Shown: positions 24,456-32,669, numbered from the stretch's first letter. The stretch is 33,355 nucleotides of DNA from CAYJMQ01 sp964371555 (GCA_964371555.1 CAYJMQ010000019.1:1-33355), one strand, 5' to 3'. The notes: generated by a model from the letters alone, not told the origin. Numbers and translations: made by a program.

Positions 24456-25840
24456 AAACGATCATCGAGCCCTTTAAAATTAAAATGGTTGAGCCGATTC
24501 GAATGACCAGCCGCTCTGAGCGGCTGAGAATCCTAAGACGGGCGCGCTATAATCCTTTTTATATTCACTCGAAAGATATCTTGATCGACCTTCTGACAGA
24601 CAGCGGGACAACTGCCATGAGTTCAACCCAGTGGAGCCGTCTCATGGAGGGGGATGAAGCATACGCGGGATCTGAGAGCTTTTTCCGCTTCGAAAAAGTC
24701 GTCAAAGATTTAACCGGCTATCGCACAATTTTACCGACGCATCAGGGAAGGGCGGCGGAAAAGATCTTATTCCATGTGGCGGTGCGGTTTCTGGGATCGA
24801 AACAGATGATCATTCCAAATAACACCCACTTTGACACGACGCGCGCAAATATTGAATTTGTTGGCGCAAAAGCCCTCGATCTCCCCGTTTCTGAATCCCG
24901 CCATACATCGCTTAGGCGTCCCTTTAAAGGGAATATGGATCTCGGAAAGCTTGAGAACCTGATCAAAGAAGTCGGGGCTTCACGCATCCCTCTCATTATG
25001 ATGACGGTTACCAACAATTCGAACGGCGGTCAGCCGGTCTCGATGAAAAATATTCGCGGCGCGAACCGAATTGCGCATCGATATAAAATTCCTTTTTTTC
25101 TCGATGCCGCCCGATTCGCCGAAAATGCCTATTTTATTAAACTCCGGGAACCGGGTTACCAGAACAGATCGGTTGAAGATATTGTCAAGATGATGTTTCG
25201 ACTTTCTGACGGCTGTACAATGTCTGCGAAGAAAGACGGGTTTGGAAATATGGGGGGATTTCTGGGGCTTCAAAATCAGGTTTGGGCCAAAAAAGCGCGA
25301 TCCATGTTAATTTTGACAGAAGGTTTTCCGACTTATGGCGGTCTCTCCGGGCGCGATTTGGAGGCGCTGGCAGTGGGGTTTCGCGAGGTCATCCAGGAGG
25401 ATTATTTAAAATACCGGATTCGTTCGGTCGAATATGCGGGAGAGGGGCTTCTCAAACGGGGTATCCCGATTGTTGAACCGCCCGGGGGGCATGCCATCTA
25501 TATCGATGCCAAGAAATTTTTACCGCACATCCCCCCCCTGAAATTTCCGGGTCAGGCGCTTGTGAATGAGATCTATCTGGCCGGTGGAATCCGGGCTGTT
25601 GAAATCGGAAGCGTGATGTTTGGGAAGCGTGATCCTAAAACTGGCAAAGAAACAGCCGCCCCGATGGAGCTTGTACGCCTCGCATTTCCACGGCGTGTTT
25701 ACACACAGAGTCATGTTGATTATTTGCTTGAAATTATGGGTGATATTTCAAAGCGACGGCGTAAGCTTCGCGGCTATCGCCTCATCCGCCCCGACTCTGT
25801 GCTGCGCCATTTTACAGCAAAATTTGAGCCGCTCATTTAA
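24452..25840 (+). CDS. tnaA: Tryptophanase (PLP-dependent)
   Basis: Cleaves L-tryptophan to indole, pyruvate and ammonia. The 462-residue protein follows the family throughout: NNSNGGQPVSMKN, FFLDAARFAENAYFIK, the PLP lysine in CTMSAKKDGFGNMGG (about 256-270), EGFPTYGGL, and the C-terminal VLRHFTAKFEPL. Two positions separate it from tyrosine phenol-lyase: Asp128 in HFDTTR, where TPL has Thr, and RAVEIGS, where TPL has the substrate-binding Arg. Both fit tryptophanase. I start at ATG 24452, which overlaps the permease stop as ATGA; the frame is open further upstream but only inside lolC. There is no room for a tnaC leader. Confidence 0.9.
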   Translation: MKTIIEPFKIKMVEPIRMTSRSERLRILRRARYNPFYIHSKDILIDLLTDSGTTAMSSTQWSRLMEGDEAYAGSESFFRFEKVVKDLTGYRTILPTHQGRAAEKILFHVAVRFLGSKQMIIPNNTHFDTTRANIEFVGAKALDLPVSESRHTSLRRPFKGNMDLGKLENLIKEVGASRIPLIMMTVTNNSNGGQPVSMKNIRGANRIAHRYKIPFFLDAARFAENAYFIKLREPGYQNRSVEDIVKMMFRLSDGCTMSAKKDGFGNMGGFLGLQNQVWAKKARSMLILTEGFPTYGGLSGRDLEALAVGFREVIQEDYLKYRIRSVEYAGEGLLKRGIPIVEPPGGHAIYIDAKKFLPHIPPLKFPGQALVNEIYLAGGIRAVEIGSVMFGKRDPKTGKETAAPMELVRLAFPRRVYTQSHVDYLLEIMGDISKRRRKLRGYRLIRPDSVLRHFTAKFEPLI

Positions 25841-25870
25841 GATTATTTCAATCCTTCCGATAAAGAAGGC

Positions 25871-26179
25871 ATGAAAAAAATCATGATCCTTTTTCTTATT
25901 TTTGGGCTTTTTGGATGCGCAACGAGATTATCGAAAAGGGAATTTGCTCAAGATAAGATCAAAGACATCGTTGTTGGAAAAACAAGCCAACGAGAAATAT
26001 ATGACGCATTTGGCACACCCCTCTATCACGGGACGCGCACAAGCGATGAATCGTGGTGGATGTATATTCATACGACCCCTGACAATTCAGAATCCCTTTC
26101 GCTCTATTTTGACAAAGACGGAAAGGTTTTAGATTATTACTATTCTCCCTTTCGTCAATCGCGTTTCAAAAAAGAATAA
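25871..26179 (+). CDS. Small outer-membrane lipoprotein, SmpA/OmlA (BamE)-like
   Basis: A 102-residue lipoprotein: signal MKKIMILFLIFGLFGC with a lipobox (LFGC, Cys16). The mature part has the BamE-like order of two helices and strands: IKDIVVGKTSQREIYDAFGT, PLYHGTRTSDESWWMY and LSLYFDKDGKVLDYYY. This fold occurs in the BAM accessory BamE and in many small lipoproteins of unknown role. It lies 30 bases after tnaA on the same strand, so it may be co-transcribed by chance. The exact function is not known. Confidence 0.8.
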   Translation: MKKIMILFLIFGLFGCATRLSKREFAQDKIKDIVVGKTSQREIYDAFGTPLYHGTRTSDESWWMYIHTTPDNSESLSLYFDKDGKVLDYYYSPFRQSRFKKE

Positions 26180-26226
26180 CGCCTGTAAAGATGAAAAACA
26201 GATATGCTTGAACAGTCCCTTTGGCA

Positions 26227-26898
26227 TCACCTGAGAAGTTCGTCTTCAGTCGGCTCTAAGGGTTTATAAGTCGCTTCTTCTGCCTGGGGCTCAATGAGAT
26301 TCTTTTTGTAATTATAATATGCCTGCAGCTCACAAAGGACGGCACGAAGATCGCGCTGGGCTGTTTCAGGGGAAAGTTGGCCAATCATTGTATTTAAATT
26401 TTCAATGACCGACTGAACTTTAATAAGCTCTGATTTTACCTGATTTTGCAACGCGTGCACCAGTGTGTTGTACACCTCTTTGAGTTCTTGAAATTCATCG
26501 GCGGATCTCAATTCCAGAGTTGCGTTAAAATTTCCATGACAGAGCTCGTTCATTTTTCTTGAAATCGCAAAAATAGGCCCTGCCAGGCGATGGGACACAA
26601 AAATACCAAAAATCATGAGCGCCAATATCACACACACAAATATCCCCAAAAGTGAATAGAGATACGTGCTCCGCTGGTGAGAAAGATAATCGATCACGTG
26701 GGGCGAAGTTGTTATTCCGGTTCCTATAAGAAGTGATTGTGTTTTAATAAGCATGCCATAAAGAATAAAACCGACGATCGCAGAGATTGTGAGACCGACA
26801 ACGATTAAAAAAAGAGAAAAGCGGATTTGGAAGCCCCTGGCAACAAGGTACTGCGTTCTCCTTCGTCTAAACATCGGAAGAGTCGGGGAGGACGCCAT
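26227..26898 (-). CDS. HAMP-domain membrane protein without output domain
   Basis: A 223-residue inner-membrane protein with two transmembrane helices (about 25-50 and 78-103) flanking a short periplasmic loop of about 27 residues. A HAMP domain follows (VSHRLAGPIFAISRKMNELC, then the DEFQELKEVYNTLVHALQNQ helix, to about 160), and then a coiled coil. There is no kinase, cyclase or methyl-accepting segment, and the tail is acidic. The RLAGP start is typical of HAMP proteins in delta-proteobacteria-like genomes. It may pass a membrane signal to a separate partner. It is divergent from nadA, 66 bases away. Confidence 0.8.
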   Translation of the reverse strand: MASSPTLPMFRRRRTQYLVARGFQIRFSLFLIVVGLTISAIVGFILYGMLIKTQSLLIGTGITTSPHVIDYLSHQRSTYLYSLLGIFVCVILALMIFGIFVSHRLAGPIFAISRKMNELCHGNFNATLELRSADEFQELKEVYNTLVHALQNQVKSELIKVQSVIENLNTMIGQLSPETAQRDLRAVLCELQAYYNYKKNLIEPQAEEATYKPLEPTEDELLR

Positions 26899-26929
26899 TA
26901 AGATGCATTTTACCGCAGGCTCCTATTTC

Positions 26930-26958
26930 TTGACAACAAAAAAAGCCCATCATATAGA
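26930..26958 (+). promoter_or_regulatory. Strong sigma-70-like promoter at nadA, almost on the start codon
   Basis: TTGACA (26930-26935), 17-base spacer, TATAGA (26953-26958). Transcription would begin at about 26965, exactly the nadA ATG. The only ribosome-site-like AGAGGA overlaps the -10 box. Confidence 0.6.
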
Positions 26959-26964
26959 GGATCT

Positions 26965-28083
26965 ATGGCCAGTTACCTTCCAGAAGCATATTTAAAACTC
27001 TCTTCCCAGGAAATTGATAACCGAATTGAATTTCATCGAAATGCGTATGGAAAGGATTTGGTTATTCTTGGCCACTATTATCAGCGCCATGAAGTCATCC
27101 GCCATTCTGACTTTCAGGGGGATTCGCTCGATCTGTCAGCCAAAGCGGTGAATTCCGAAGCCAGGCACATTGTCTTTTGCGGCGTTCATTTTATGGCAGA
27201 ATCGGCAAGTATTCTCGCGCGTGAGGATCAGACTGTTTATCTTCCAAATCTTTTTGCGGGATGTCCGATGGCCGACATGGGGGATTCTTTCGATGTCGAA
27301 CATGCGTGGGATGAAATCACTTCACACTGTCATGAAAAAATTATCCCCATTACCTATATGAATTCAACTGCCGCCCTAAAGGCGTTTTGTGGAAAATATG
27401 ACGGGGCTGTCTGCACGTCATCAAATGCCGCCCCTTTATTCGAACACTACTTCCATCGGGGGGCAGATAAAATTTTCTTTTTCCCGGATGAACATTTGGG
27501 ACGAAACACCGCGCTTGAAATGGGGCTCAAAGAAGAGGAGATGATTATCTGGGATCCCACACTGGAATTGGGTGGAAATACGCGCGACGGAATTTCAAAC
27601 GCGCGCATGATCCTCTGGAAAGGGTATTGCCATGTTCACACCTTTTTCCGGCCAGAACAGATTCGGGCTTTAAAGGAGAAATACCCGAATGCGCTTGTTG
27701 TGGTTCATCCCGAATGCACACGCGAAGTGGTAGAAATGTCAGATGCCTGCGGGTCAACCAGTTTTATTAAAAAGTTCGTTGAAGAATCACCCCCCGGGTC
27801 TACCATTATTGTTGGAACCGAAATTAACCATGCGATCAATTTAGATATCTGGAATAAAGACAAAAAGGTCATTGGTCTGGCACGATCCTTTTGTCCAAAC
27901 ATGTATAAAATCAACCCCCAAAATTTGCTCTGGACGCTCGATCACCTAAATTCTCAAGAAGTCCATCGCATTCGCGTTCCTGAACAGATCAGAAAAAACG
28001 CTAAAAAAGCGCTTACACGCATGCTCGAATTCAAGGGGGATTTGCGGCAGCTTGAAATGAATCGACGTCCAGCGGCGGCTTGA
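26965..28083 (+). CDS. nadA: Quinolinate synthase A
   Basis: NadA condenses iminoaspartate with dihydroxyacetone phosphate to quinolinate, using a [4Fe-4S] cluster. Candidate cluster ligands are Cys100 (LFAGCPMADM), Cys221 (GYCHVHTFF) and Cys310 (SFCPNMYKI), spaced about 121 and 89, the spacing of the B. subtilis type. ILGHYYQRHEVIRHSDF (35-50), FCGVHFMAESA, VHPEC (about 248-251), IVGTEINHA and KINPQNLLWTLD are family motifs. The 372-residue length is normal for the longer form. NadC is encoded at 1264 on the other strand. The selD gene follows by 18 bases, so the two are likely one transcript. Confidence 0.95.
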   Translation: MASYLPEAYLKLSSQEIDNRIEFHRNAYGKDLVILGHYYQRHEVIRHSDFQGDSLDLSAKAVNSEARHIVFCGVHFMAESASILAREDQTVYLPNLFAGCPMADMGDSFDVEHAWDEITSHCHEKIIPITYMNSTAALKAFCGKYDGAVCTSSNAAPLFEHYFHRGADKIFFFPDEHLGRNTALEMGLKEEEMIIWDPTLELGGNTRDGISNARMILWKGYCHVHTFFRPEQIRALKEKYPNALVVVHPECTREVVEMSDACGSTSFIKKFVEESPPGSTIIVGTEINHAINLDIWNKDKKVIGLARSFCPNMYKINPQNLLWTLDHLNSQEVHRIRVPEQIRKNAKKALTRMLEFKGDLRQLEMNRRPAAA

Positions 28084-28101
28084 AGCCTAATTTCATATTT
28101 T

Positions 28102-29148
28102 ATGACAAAAGAAGATATTTGGCGCCTCACTGAAAAAGTGAAATGCGCCGGTTGAGCCTCTAAATTCAGCCCAACGGAGTTGCGGCAGATTATTTCTCAC
28201 CTCAAACCGTCCCGAGATCCAAACCTTTTGGTTGGGGCGGAAACGGCAGATGATGCGGGGGTCTATAAAATTTCCGATGAAATCGCTCTCGTGCAGACCG
28301 TCGATTTCTTCACACCTATCGTCGATGATCCTTATGTCTACGGACAAATTGCCGCGGCAAATGCGTTGAGCGATGTCTACGCCATGGGGGGACATCCATT
28401 GACCGCGCTCAATGTTGCAGCCTTTCCTTCCAGCCTTCCAATCGAAGTATTTCAGAGAATTCTCTCCGGGGGACAGGATAAAGCACAGGAAGCCGGCGTC
28501 ATCGTTCTGGGGGGGCATACCGTTTTCGATCCTGAGCTCAAATACGGAATGGCTGTGACAGGGCTGATTCACCCCCAAAAAATTTACACAAATAAAGGAG
28601 CAAAAGAAGGGGATGCGCTCATTCTCACAAAACCGCTCGGAACGGGAATTCTTACCTCAGCAATCAAAAAGAAAAAGGCATCGAAAGAATCGATCGAATA
28701 TGTCTGCCATTGGATGACCCAATTAAACAAAACGGCAGCCGAAATTATGGCGGAATTTACAATCAACGCCTGCACCGATATTACCGGTTTCGGTCTCACG
28801 GGACATACCTTTCAACTGGCTCAGGCAAGCCGCGTTGGGCTCTTGATCGAAAGTGATTGCCTGCCGTACTATGAAGAAGCGCTCTATTTTGCAAAAAAAG
28901 GAGTGCTGACACGCGCAGACCGGACGAATAGGCTCTATGTGAAGGACGCCATCTGGTTTGAAAGAACATTTTCAAGGGAATGGGAGACGCTCTTCTTTGA
29001 TCCCCAGACATCAGGCGGGCTTCTCATCAGCCTTCCGGAGGATGAAACCCTCCCCCTTCTTAAAAAATTTCATGCGGCCGGTTTAAAGGAATCCCGACGA
29101 ATTGGTTCGGTCTTTAGAAGCGATCGGGCTATTCTAAGATTTATCTAA
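28102..29148 (+). CDS. selD: Selenide, water dikinase, itself a selenoprotein (in-frame UGA)
   Basis: SelD makes selenophosphate from selenide and ATP for Sec-tRNA and for selenouridine synthesis. The reading starts at ATG 28102 and gives MTKEDIWRLTEKVKCAG, then TGA at 28153-28155 (codon 18), then ASKFSPTELRQIISHLKPS, and continues as normal SelD to 29148 (348 residues). The UGA sits exactly at the catalytic Cys/Sec position of the family (CxGU/C-x-x-K). Later motifs are VQTVDFFTPIVDDPYVYGQI, NALSDVYAMGG, GGHTVFDPE, TDITGFGLTGH and FFDPQTSGGLL. A gene caller that treats TGA as stop would begin at TTG 28180 and lose the active site. It follows nadA by 18 bases. Confidence 0.93.
28153..28186 (+). 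promoter_or_regulatory. Candidate bacterial SECIS for selD
   Basis: After the UGA, 13 bases of spacer lead to a small stem-loop: GCC-CAAC (28169-28175), loop GGA (28176-28178), GUUG (28179-28182), one bulged C, GGC (28184-28186). The apical loop Gs fall at positions 24-25 from the U of UGA. A bulge and a G-rich loop at about this distance are what E. coli SelB recognises. Confidence 0.6.
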
Positions 29149-29316
29149 AATCTGAAAAGATTCAATTTCGTTAATATCAATCTCTTCGGCTGAAGAAGAA
29201 GAATCCTTCAGCGAAGCAAGATAAGACTTGAGTTCCTTCTCTGTAAGAAGGTTATTTGTGATATGTCTTTTGATAATCCGTCTATCCATAAGCCATGAAT
29301 CCTGTTTACTCATCAT
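29134..29316 (-). CDS. Small conserved-looking protein, about 60 aa
   Basis: The frame is open to 29511, but upstream codons overlap the HU promoter and look non-coding. The ATG at 29314-29316 has GAGGGG 7 bases upstream and gives MMSKQDSWLMDRRIIKRHIT, then NNLLTEKELKSYLASLKDSS and an acidic end. The pattern 'xDRRIIKRxIxxxLLTEKELKxYLxSL' looks familiar to me from small unannotated proteins of delta-proteobacteria-like genomes, but I cannot name a family. A second possible start is ATG 29391 (MKKVFAKK). Its stop overlaps the end of selD by 15 bases, convergently. Confidence 0.6.
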   Translation of the reverse strand: MMSKQDSWLMDRRIIKRHITNNLLTEKELKSYLASLKDSSSSAEEIDINEIESFQILDKS

Positions 29317-29418
29317 TAAAAAACCCCTCTCATTCCGAAAACAGCTTTTTTCTAACACGGAACCGCTCTTTTTCGCAAATACTTTTTTCATACTCCCGAC
29401 GTAAAAAATGTTTTTTTC

Positions 29419-29447
29419 TTGACTTATCCATACGCAGATTTTACGAT
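29419..29447 (+). promoter_or_regulatory. Sigma-70-like promoter of the HU gene
   Basis: TTGACT (29419-29424), 17-base spacer, TACGAT (29442-29447). It leaves a leader of about 57 bases before the HU ATG, which is preceded by AAGGAG with 10 bases of spacing. Confidence 0.6.
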
Positions 29448-29510
29448 CGCAATTCGTTGATGTTGTGAAATCTCTTAAAGCTTTAATCCACAGAAAGGAG
29501 TAAGAATCCA

Positions 29511-29783
29511 ATGAATAAAGCGGAACTCATAGATCGAGTGGCCCGGGAAACAAAGTACACCAGAATGCTGACAGGAAGCATTTTGAATAGAATTTTGGAT
29601 ACCATTGTAAATACTGTTAAAAAGGGGCAGACAGTTCGTCTCATAGATTTTGGAACATTTTGTATTGGAAAGCGGCGGGAAAGGCGAGGGGTTAATCCTC
29701 AGACAGGACAAGAAATCACAATTCCCAAGAGAAAACTGCCAAAGTTCAAACCGGGTCAACATTTTAAGAATCAGGTAAGATAA
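29511..29783 (+). CDS. HU-family DNA-binding protein
   Basis: A 90-residue nucleoid protein that bends DNA. It starts MNKAELIDRVARETKYT (helix 1), continues ILNRILDTIVNTVKKGQTVRL (helix 2 and turn) and has IDFGTFCIGKRRERRGVNPQ, the family signature leading to the DNA-binding arm with RRGVNPQTG. KFKPGQHFKNQV ends it as in other HU/IHF proteins. An unusual Cys (FCIGK) replaces the common hydrophobic or Ser residue. Whether it is HU or an IHF subunit cannot be settled by sight. The 3' end overlaps the rhomboid gene by 13 bases, convergently. Confidence 0.93.
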   Translation: MNKAELIDRVARETKYTRMLTGSILNRILDTIVNTVKKGQTVRLIDFGTFCIGKRRERRGVNPQTGQEITIPKRKLPKFKPGQHFKNQVR

Positions 29784-30451
29784 TCTTTGCCCTGAATCAC
29801 GACAAATTTTTTCTTACGGCGAAACCAAGCGGGTGGTCCCTTGATTTTATAACGAATATACAAAAAACCCGCCACCATTCCTCCCAAATGAGCCACGTGC
29901 GCGATCCCATCTTTCGTGTAAAAAATAGAGCTCACAAGCTCAATGACGCCAATCATTATTATCAAATATTTCGCGGGGATCAGAACAGGAAATGGAAATA
30001 AAATCAGCTTTCTGTTTCCAAAAAAAATCGCATACGCGGCTAAAATTCCATATATCGCTCCCGACGATCCAATAATCGGGATATCTGACTGGTAAGAAAC
30101 GATCACATTGAATACGGCAGCCCCAATGCCACAAATGAAATAATATTTTAAAAATCCCGCAGCTTTAAAAACCCGGTCTTCAATTTCTCCCCCCAGCATC
30201 CATAGAACCAACATATTGAAAACAAGATGCATCAAATGCCCATGCAGAAAAAGGTAAGTCACACATTGCCAAAGATAGCCTCGGGAAAGAACATCGACAG
30301 GAACAAGGCCAAACATCGTCGTTAGATCAATGCCAATCCACTTATGAAAGATCAACTGGATGATAAAAATAAAACTATTGAGCAAGATCAGCGCTTTGAC
30401 CAACGGGGTCATGCGTCCCCCCAATGTCCATTGAATATTATTCCGATACAT
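29771..30451 (-). CDS. Rhomboid intramembrane serine protease
   Basis: A 226-residue protease of the inner membrane with six hydrophobic segments. The catalytic dyad is Ser130 in IIGSSGAIYG (GxSG motif) and His188 in GIAHVAHLGG. The conserved HLMHLVFNM in helix 2 (His75, Asn79) stabilises the oxyanion, and the L1 loop has WQCVTYLFLHG with a WR-like position. Substrates cannot be inferred. The gene is preceded by an AT-rich stretch and is convergent with the HU gene. Confidence 0.92.
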   Translation of the reverse strand: MYRNNIQWTLGGRMTPLVKALILLNSFIFIIQLIFHKWIGIDLTTMFGLVPVDVLSRGYLWQCVTYLFLHGHLMHLVFNMLVLWMLGGEIEDRVFKAAGFLKYYFICGIGAAVFNVIVSYQSDIPIIGSSGAIYGILAAYAIFFGNRKLILFPFPVLIPAKYLIIMIGVIELVSSIFYTKDGIAHVAHLGGMVAGFLYIRYKIKGPPAWFRRKKKFVVIQGKDYLT

Positions 30452-30535
30452 ACCTGCATGGAAATATTTACATGACGTTTAAGGGTTTTACAAGATGAAG
30501 TGTGGAAGAAATGAAAATGATTCTTCAAATTTCGT

Positions 30536-30596
30536 TCTCAGGATAAATGACATCTCAGGATAAATGCTTGACAAAAAAATGCGGTTTTCTTAAAGT
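30536..30596 (+). promoter_or_regulatory. PilZ-gene promoter with a tandem 14-base repeat
   Basis: TTGACA (30568-30573), 17-base spacer, TAAAGT (30591-30596). Just upstream TCTCAGGATAAATG occurs twice (30536-30549 and 30553-30566), 17 bases apart and ending 1 base before the -35 box, as for a bound activator. Confidence 0.6.
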
Positions 30597-30634
30597 ATTT
30601 TTCTGTAAGGTTAATATCGTTAGGATGTTGAATC

Positions 30635-30988
30635 GTGTTGCCGAAGAAAAAAAAATCGAAACCGCCTGAACGGCGCGCATGTCGAAGGACTCTGGTTAAT
30701 ATGTGGGTAAGGGAAGAGTATGGGGACTACTATTTTCTTTACAAAGCGGGAGATATCAGTGAAGGCGGAGTTTTTCTTGAACGAAAGATCGCGAAGCCAA
30801 ATGATAAAACCTGTTCTACCCTTAAATTCACCCTCCCCAAATCCTCACGATTAATTACGGTAAACGGAGTAGTTGCCTTTACAAATATTTCAACCGAGTC
30901 CCGCACTTCAGGTTCCGGCGTTAAATTTGTAGCTTTATCCGTGCAAGATAGAAAATTAATTTCAAAATATATTAGCCAGTCCCATTAA
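30635..30988 (+). CDS. PilZ-domain protein
   Basis: A 117-residue protein consisting of one PilZ domain. The N-terminal PPERRACRRTL supplies the RxxxR c-di-GMP-binding pattern and DISEGGVFLE (about 42-51) is the D/NxSxxG motif; strands with GVVAFTN and GSGVKFVALS complete the barrel. It could be a c-di-GMP receptor or a degenerate partner. I use GTG 30635 as start, about 10 bases after AGGA; an ATG at 30625 is in another frame and stops after 14 codons. It is a single-gene unit with its own promoter. Confidence 0.85.
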   Translation: MLPKKKKSKPPERRACRRTLVNMWVREEYGDYYFLYKAGDISEGGVFLERKIAKPNDKTCSTLKFTLPKSSRLITVNGVVAFTNISTESRTSGSGVKFVALSVQDRKLISKYISQSH

Positions 30989-30995
30989 GCCGCAA

Positions 30996-31018
30996 GCTAT
31001 TTTCAAAGGGAAAATAGC
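30996..31018. terminator. Hairpin between convergent PilZ and mce genes
   Basis: A perfect 9-bp stem GCTATTTTC (30996-31004) with GAAAATAGC (31010-31018) and a 5-base loop. It has no outside T-run, so terminator function is uncertain. Confidence 0.5.
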
Positions 31019-31024
31019 GCGCAG

Positions 31025-31429
31025 TTAGTTCTGCCTAAATTCCCACAAAATCCCATGTGTCGATTCTGGATGAACAAAGGCTACGAGTGAATTTTCGGAG
31101 CCGGGTGTCGGCTGCTCATAGATCAGCCGGAAATTCTTTTCTTTTAAATATTTTATGGTCGCATAAATATCCTTCACCAAAAAGCAGATGTGATGAATCC
31201 CTTCCCCCCGTTTTTCAATAAATTTGGCAACGGTCGACTCTTTTGAGGTCGGCTCTAAAAGCTCGAGGCGGGTCTCCCCAATAGGAATAAATGCCACTTT
31301 GACTCCCATTGCAGGGACCTCTTCGGTTTTGCCGATCTTTAAGCCCATCAATGAGTATGTTTTTATGGATTCTTCCAGATTTCTAACGGCAATGCCTATG
31401 TGATCGATCTTTTCAGGGATAAACATCAA
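31025..31429 (-). CDS. mce: Methylmalonyl-CoA epimerase
   Basis: Interconverts (R)- and (S)-methylmalonyl-CoA in propionate and succinate metabolism. The 134 residues form two vicinal-oxygen-chelate modules. Metal-ligand candidates are His10 (KIDHIGIAV), His80 (GIHHICFLV) and Glu130 (ILWEF); ETRLELLEP and VHPESTHG are family motifs. Methylmalonyl-CoA mutase is not in the window. It is read from the terminator side opposite the exported-protein gene and ends convergent with the PilZ gene. Confidence 0.93.
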   Translation of the reverse strand: MMFIPEKIDHIGIAVRNLEESIKTYSLMGLKIGKTEEVPAMGVKVAFIPIGETRLELLEPTSKESTVAKFIEKRGEGIHHICFLVKDIYATIKYLKEKNFRLIYEQPTPGSENSLVAFVHPESTHGILWEFRQN

Positions 31430-31462
31430 GTAATTTAACTAAAACAAAACTCTTTATGCAAT

Positions 31463-31508
31463 AAAAAAGCCGCACCTGATTCATTTTGAATCAGGTACGG
31501 CTTTTTTT
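31463..31508. terminator. Strong intrinsic terminator, works in both directions
   Basis: AAAAAAGCCG-C-ACCTGATTC, a short loop, GAATCAGGT-A-CGGCTTTTTTT: a long stem flanked by A-run and T-run. It separates mce from the exported protein and should end the transcript of the latter (-). Confidence 0.85.
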
Positions 31509-31527
31509 CTTTATTTTATGAGCGTTC

Positions 31528-32397
31528 TTATAGAAAACTATAAGTTAAATCCAATCGAGCCCCCGTATTTTGAAGTCTCGATTCTTTGGTTTCAAGATAT
31601 TTCGCAACCGCTTGATTCGGCGCAGAGAGGAAAACGCTCGCTCCAGCCGTAAGACCAGATACTGGCTTCAGCTCGACGCCCGTGCTCCACTCCATTTCAC
31701 CGGCATTATCGCTCGGCGTGTGCATCCAGAATTTCTCAAGCCCCGCCCCCGTTGTCAGAGCAACCGTGTCAGTAACTTGATAAGCAACAGACAATTCATT
31801 GGCAAGTCGATACTTTGCATTAGATGACTGCTTCAAGACATTATCTTCGCTTTTGAACGCATAACGTTGGACAAAGTTATAGGTTCCTACTGTCCATTTG
31901 CCGATACTTTTTTCTACAGCAACAATGGCCCTCACAGAACCGTTGCTCGGATTACGATCAGACAAACGGGTATCAGGTGATACAGGAATGTAATATCTGA
32001 GTTCCCCTACTCCGCCAAATCCTGCAATATCAAAAAGCGGCTTTCCAACCATCACGGCAGGATCGAATACGGTGTAGTGTTTTTCCCAGCCGGATTTTTT
32101 GAGATCCGGTGTAAATTTGTTTTGGCCAGCCACACGGACACCGGCTTTAAGACCACTGACGACCCCTTCCAGAACGCTTCTTCGAACATCCAAAAACATT
32201 TCGTTCGAGATACCATCCTGAAGCTTGCCAGTCGCTGCTCTGCTGAATCTTAAAAAACCTCTCATAGACCATGGGCTTTTTTTGACCTCGGGTGCAGCGA
32301 CAATCGTTTGCTGTTCAGTTGTTGGATGCTCGGCGTAAGAATTGCCTATAAAAGCAGCAGAAACAACCAACAGAGTTACTATACCTAGTTTTTTCAT
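31528..32397 (-). CDS. Exported protein, possible outer-membrane beta-barrel
   Basis: A 289-residue protein with signal peptide MKKLGIVTLLVVSAAFIGNS (cleavage near SYA-EH). The mature part alternates polar and hydrophobic residues in many short strands: SVLEGVVSGLKAGVRVAGQN, GVGELRYYIPV, KWTVGTYNFVQRYAF, LANELSVAYQVTDTVALTTG, MEWSTGVELKPVSGLTAGAS, and the end GARLDLTYSFL with a C-terminal Phe-Leu. This is the pattern of an outer-membrane barrel. AGGGAGG lies 7 bases before the ATG, and the leader has AT-rich sequence that may hold the promoter. The family is not recognised. It is a single-gene unit closed by the terminator at 31463-31508. Confidence 0.75.
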   Translation of the reverse strand: MKKLGIVTLLVVSAAFIGNSYAEHPTTEQQTIVAAPEVKKSPWSMRGFLRFSRAATGKLQDGISNEMFLDVRRSVLEGVVSGLKAGVRVAGQNKFTPDLKKSGWEKHYTVFDPAVMVGKPLFDIAGFGGVGELRYYIPVSPDTRLSDRNPSNGSVRAIVAVEKSIGKWTVGTYNFVQRYAFKSEDNVLKQSSNAKYRLANELSVAYQVTDTVALTTGAGLEKFWMHTPSDNAGEMEWSTGVELKPVSGLTAGASVFLSAPNQAVAKYLETKESRLQNTGARLDLTYSFL

Positions 32398-32669
32398 ACT
32401 TTATCCTCCCTTTGATTAAAATGAATTTGAAGGTACTGGGGGCGCTTCATGGCAATCTTCGTGCCAAGTAAGGCGTGAAATGAAAAAGGGGGATTAACTA
32501 TTTACATATATAAATAATTTCAACATGTTAGATGATTAAATTCGGATAAATAGGCTGCTTATATTTCATCCAAATATAAACCCAATCCCCACCCCTTTGC
32601 TTTTTCATGAACACAGATTGACTAAAAATAAATAACCCCATAGAATACATCCATGGTAAGGAACCCGAA

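Noticed and set aside
24452..25840. Tyrosine phenol-lyase
   Set aside because: Asp in HFDTTR and the RAVEIGS segment fit tryptophanase; TPL has Thr and an Arg at these sites.
28102..28182. selD as a pseudogene with a premature stop
   Set aside because: The TGA is exactly at the catalytic Sec position and the frame is otherwise intact with a candidate SECIS.
28093..28578. Minus-strand frame opposite selD
   Set aside because: Shadow of the selD coding pattern; no ribosome site.
29475..29762. Minus-strand frame opposite HU
   Set aside because: HU is unmistakable on the plus strand; this is its shadow.
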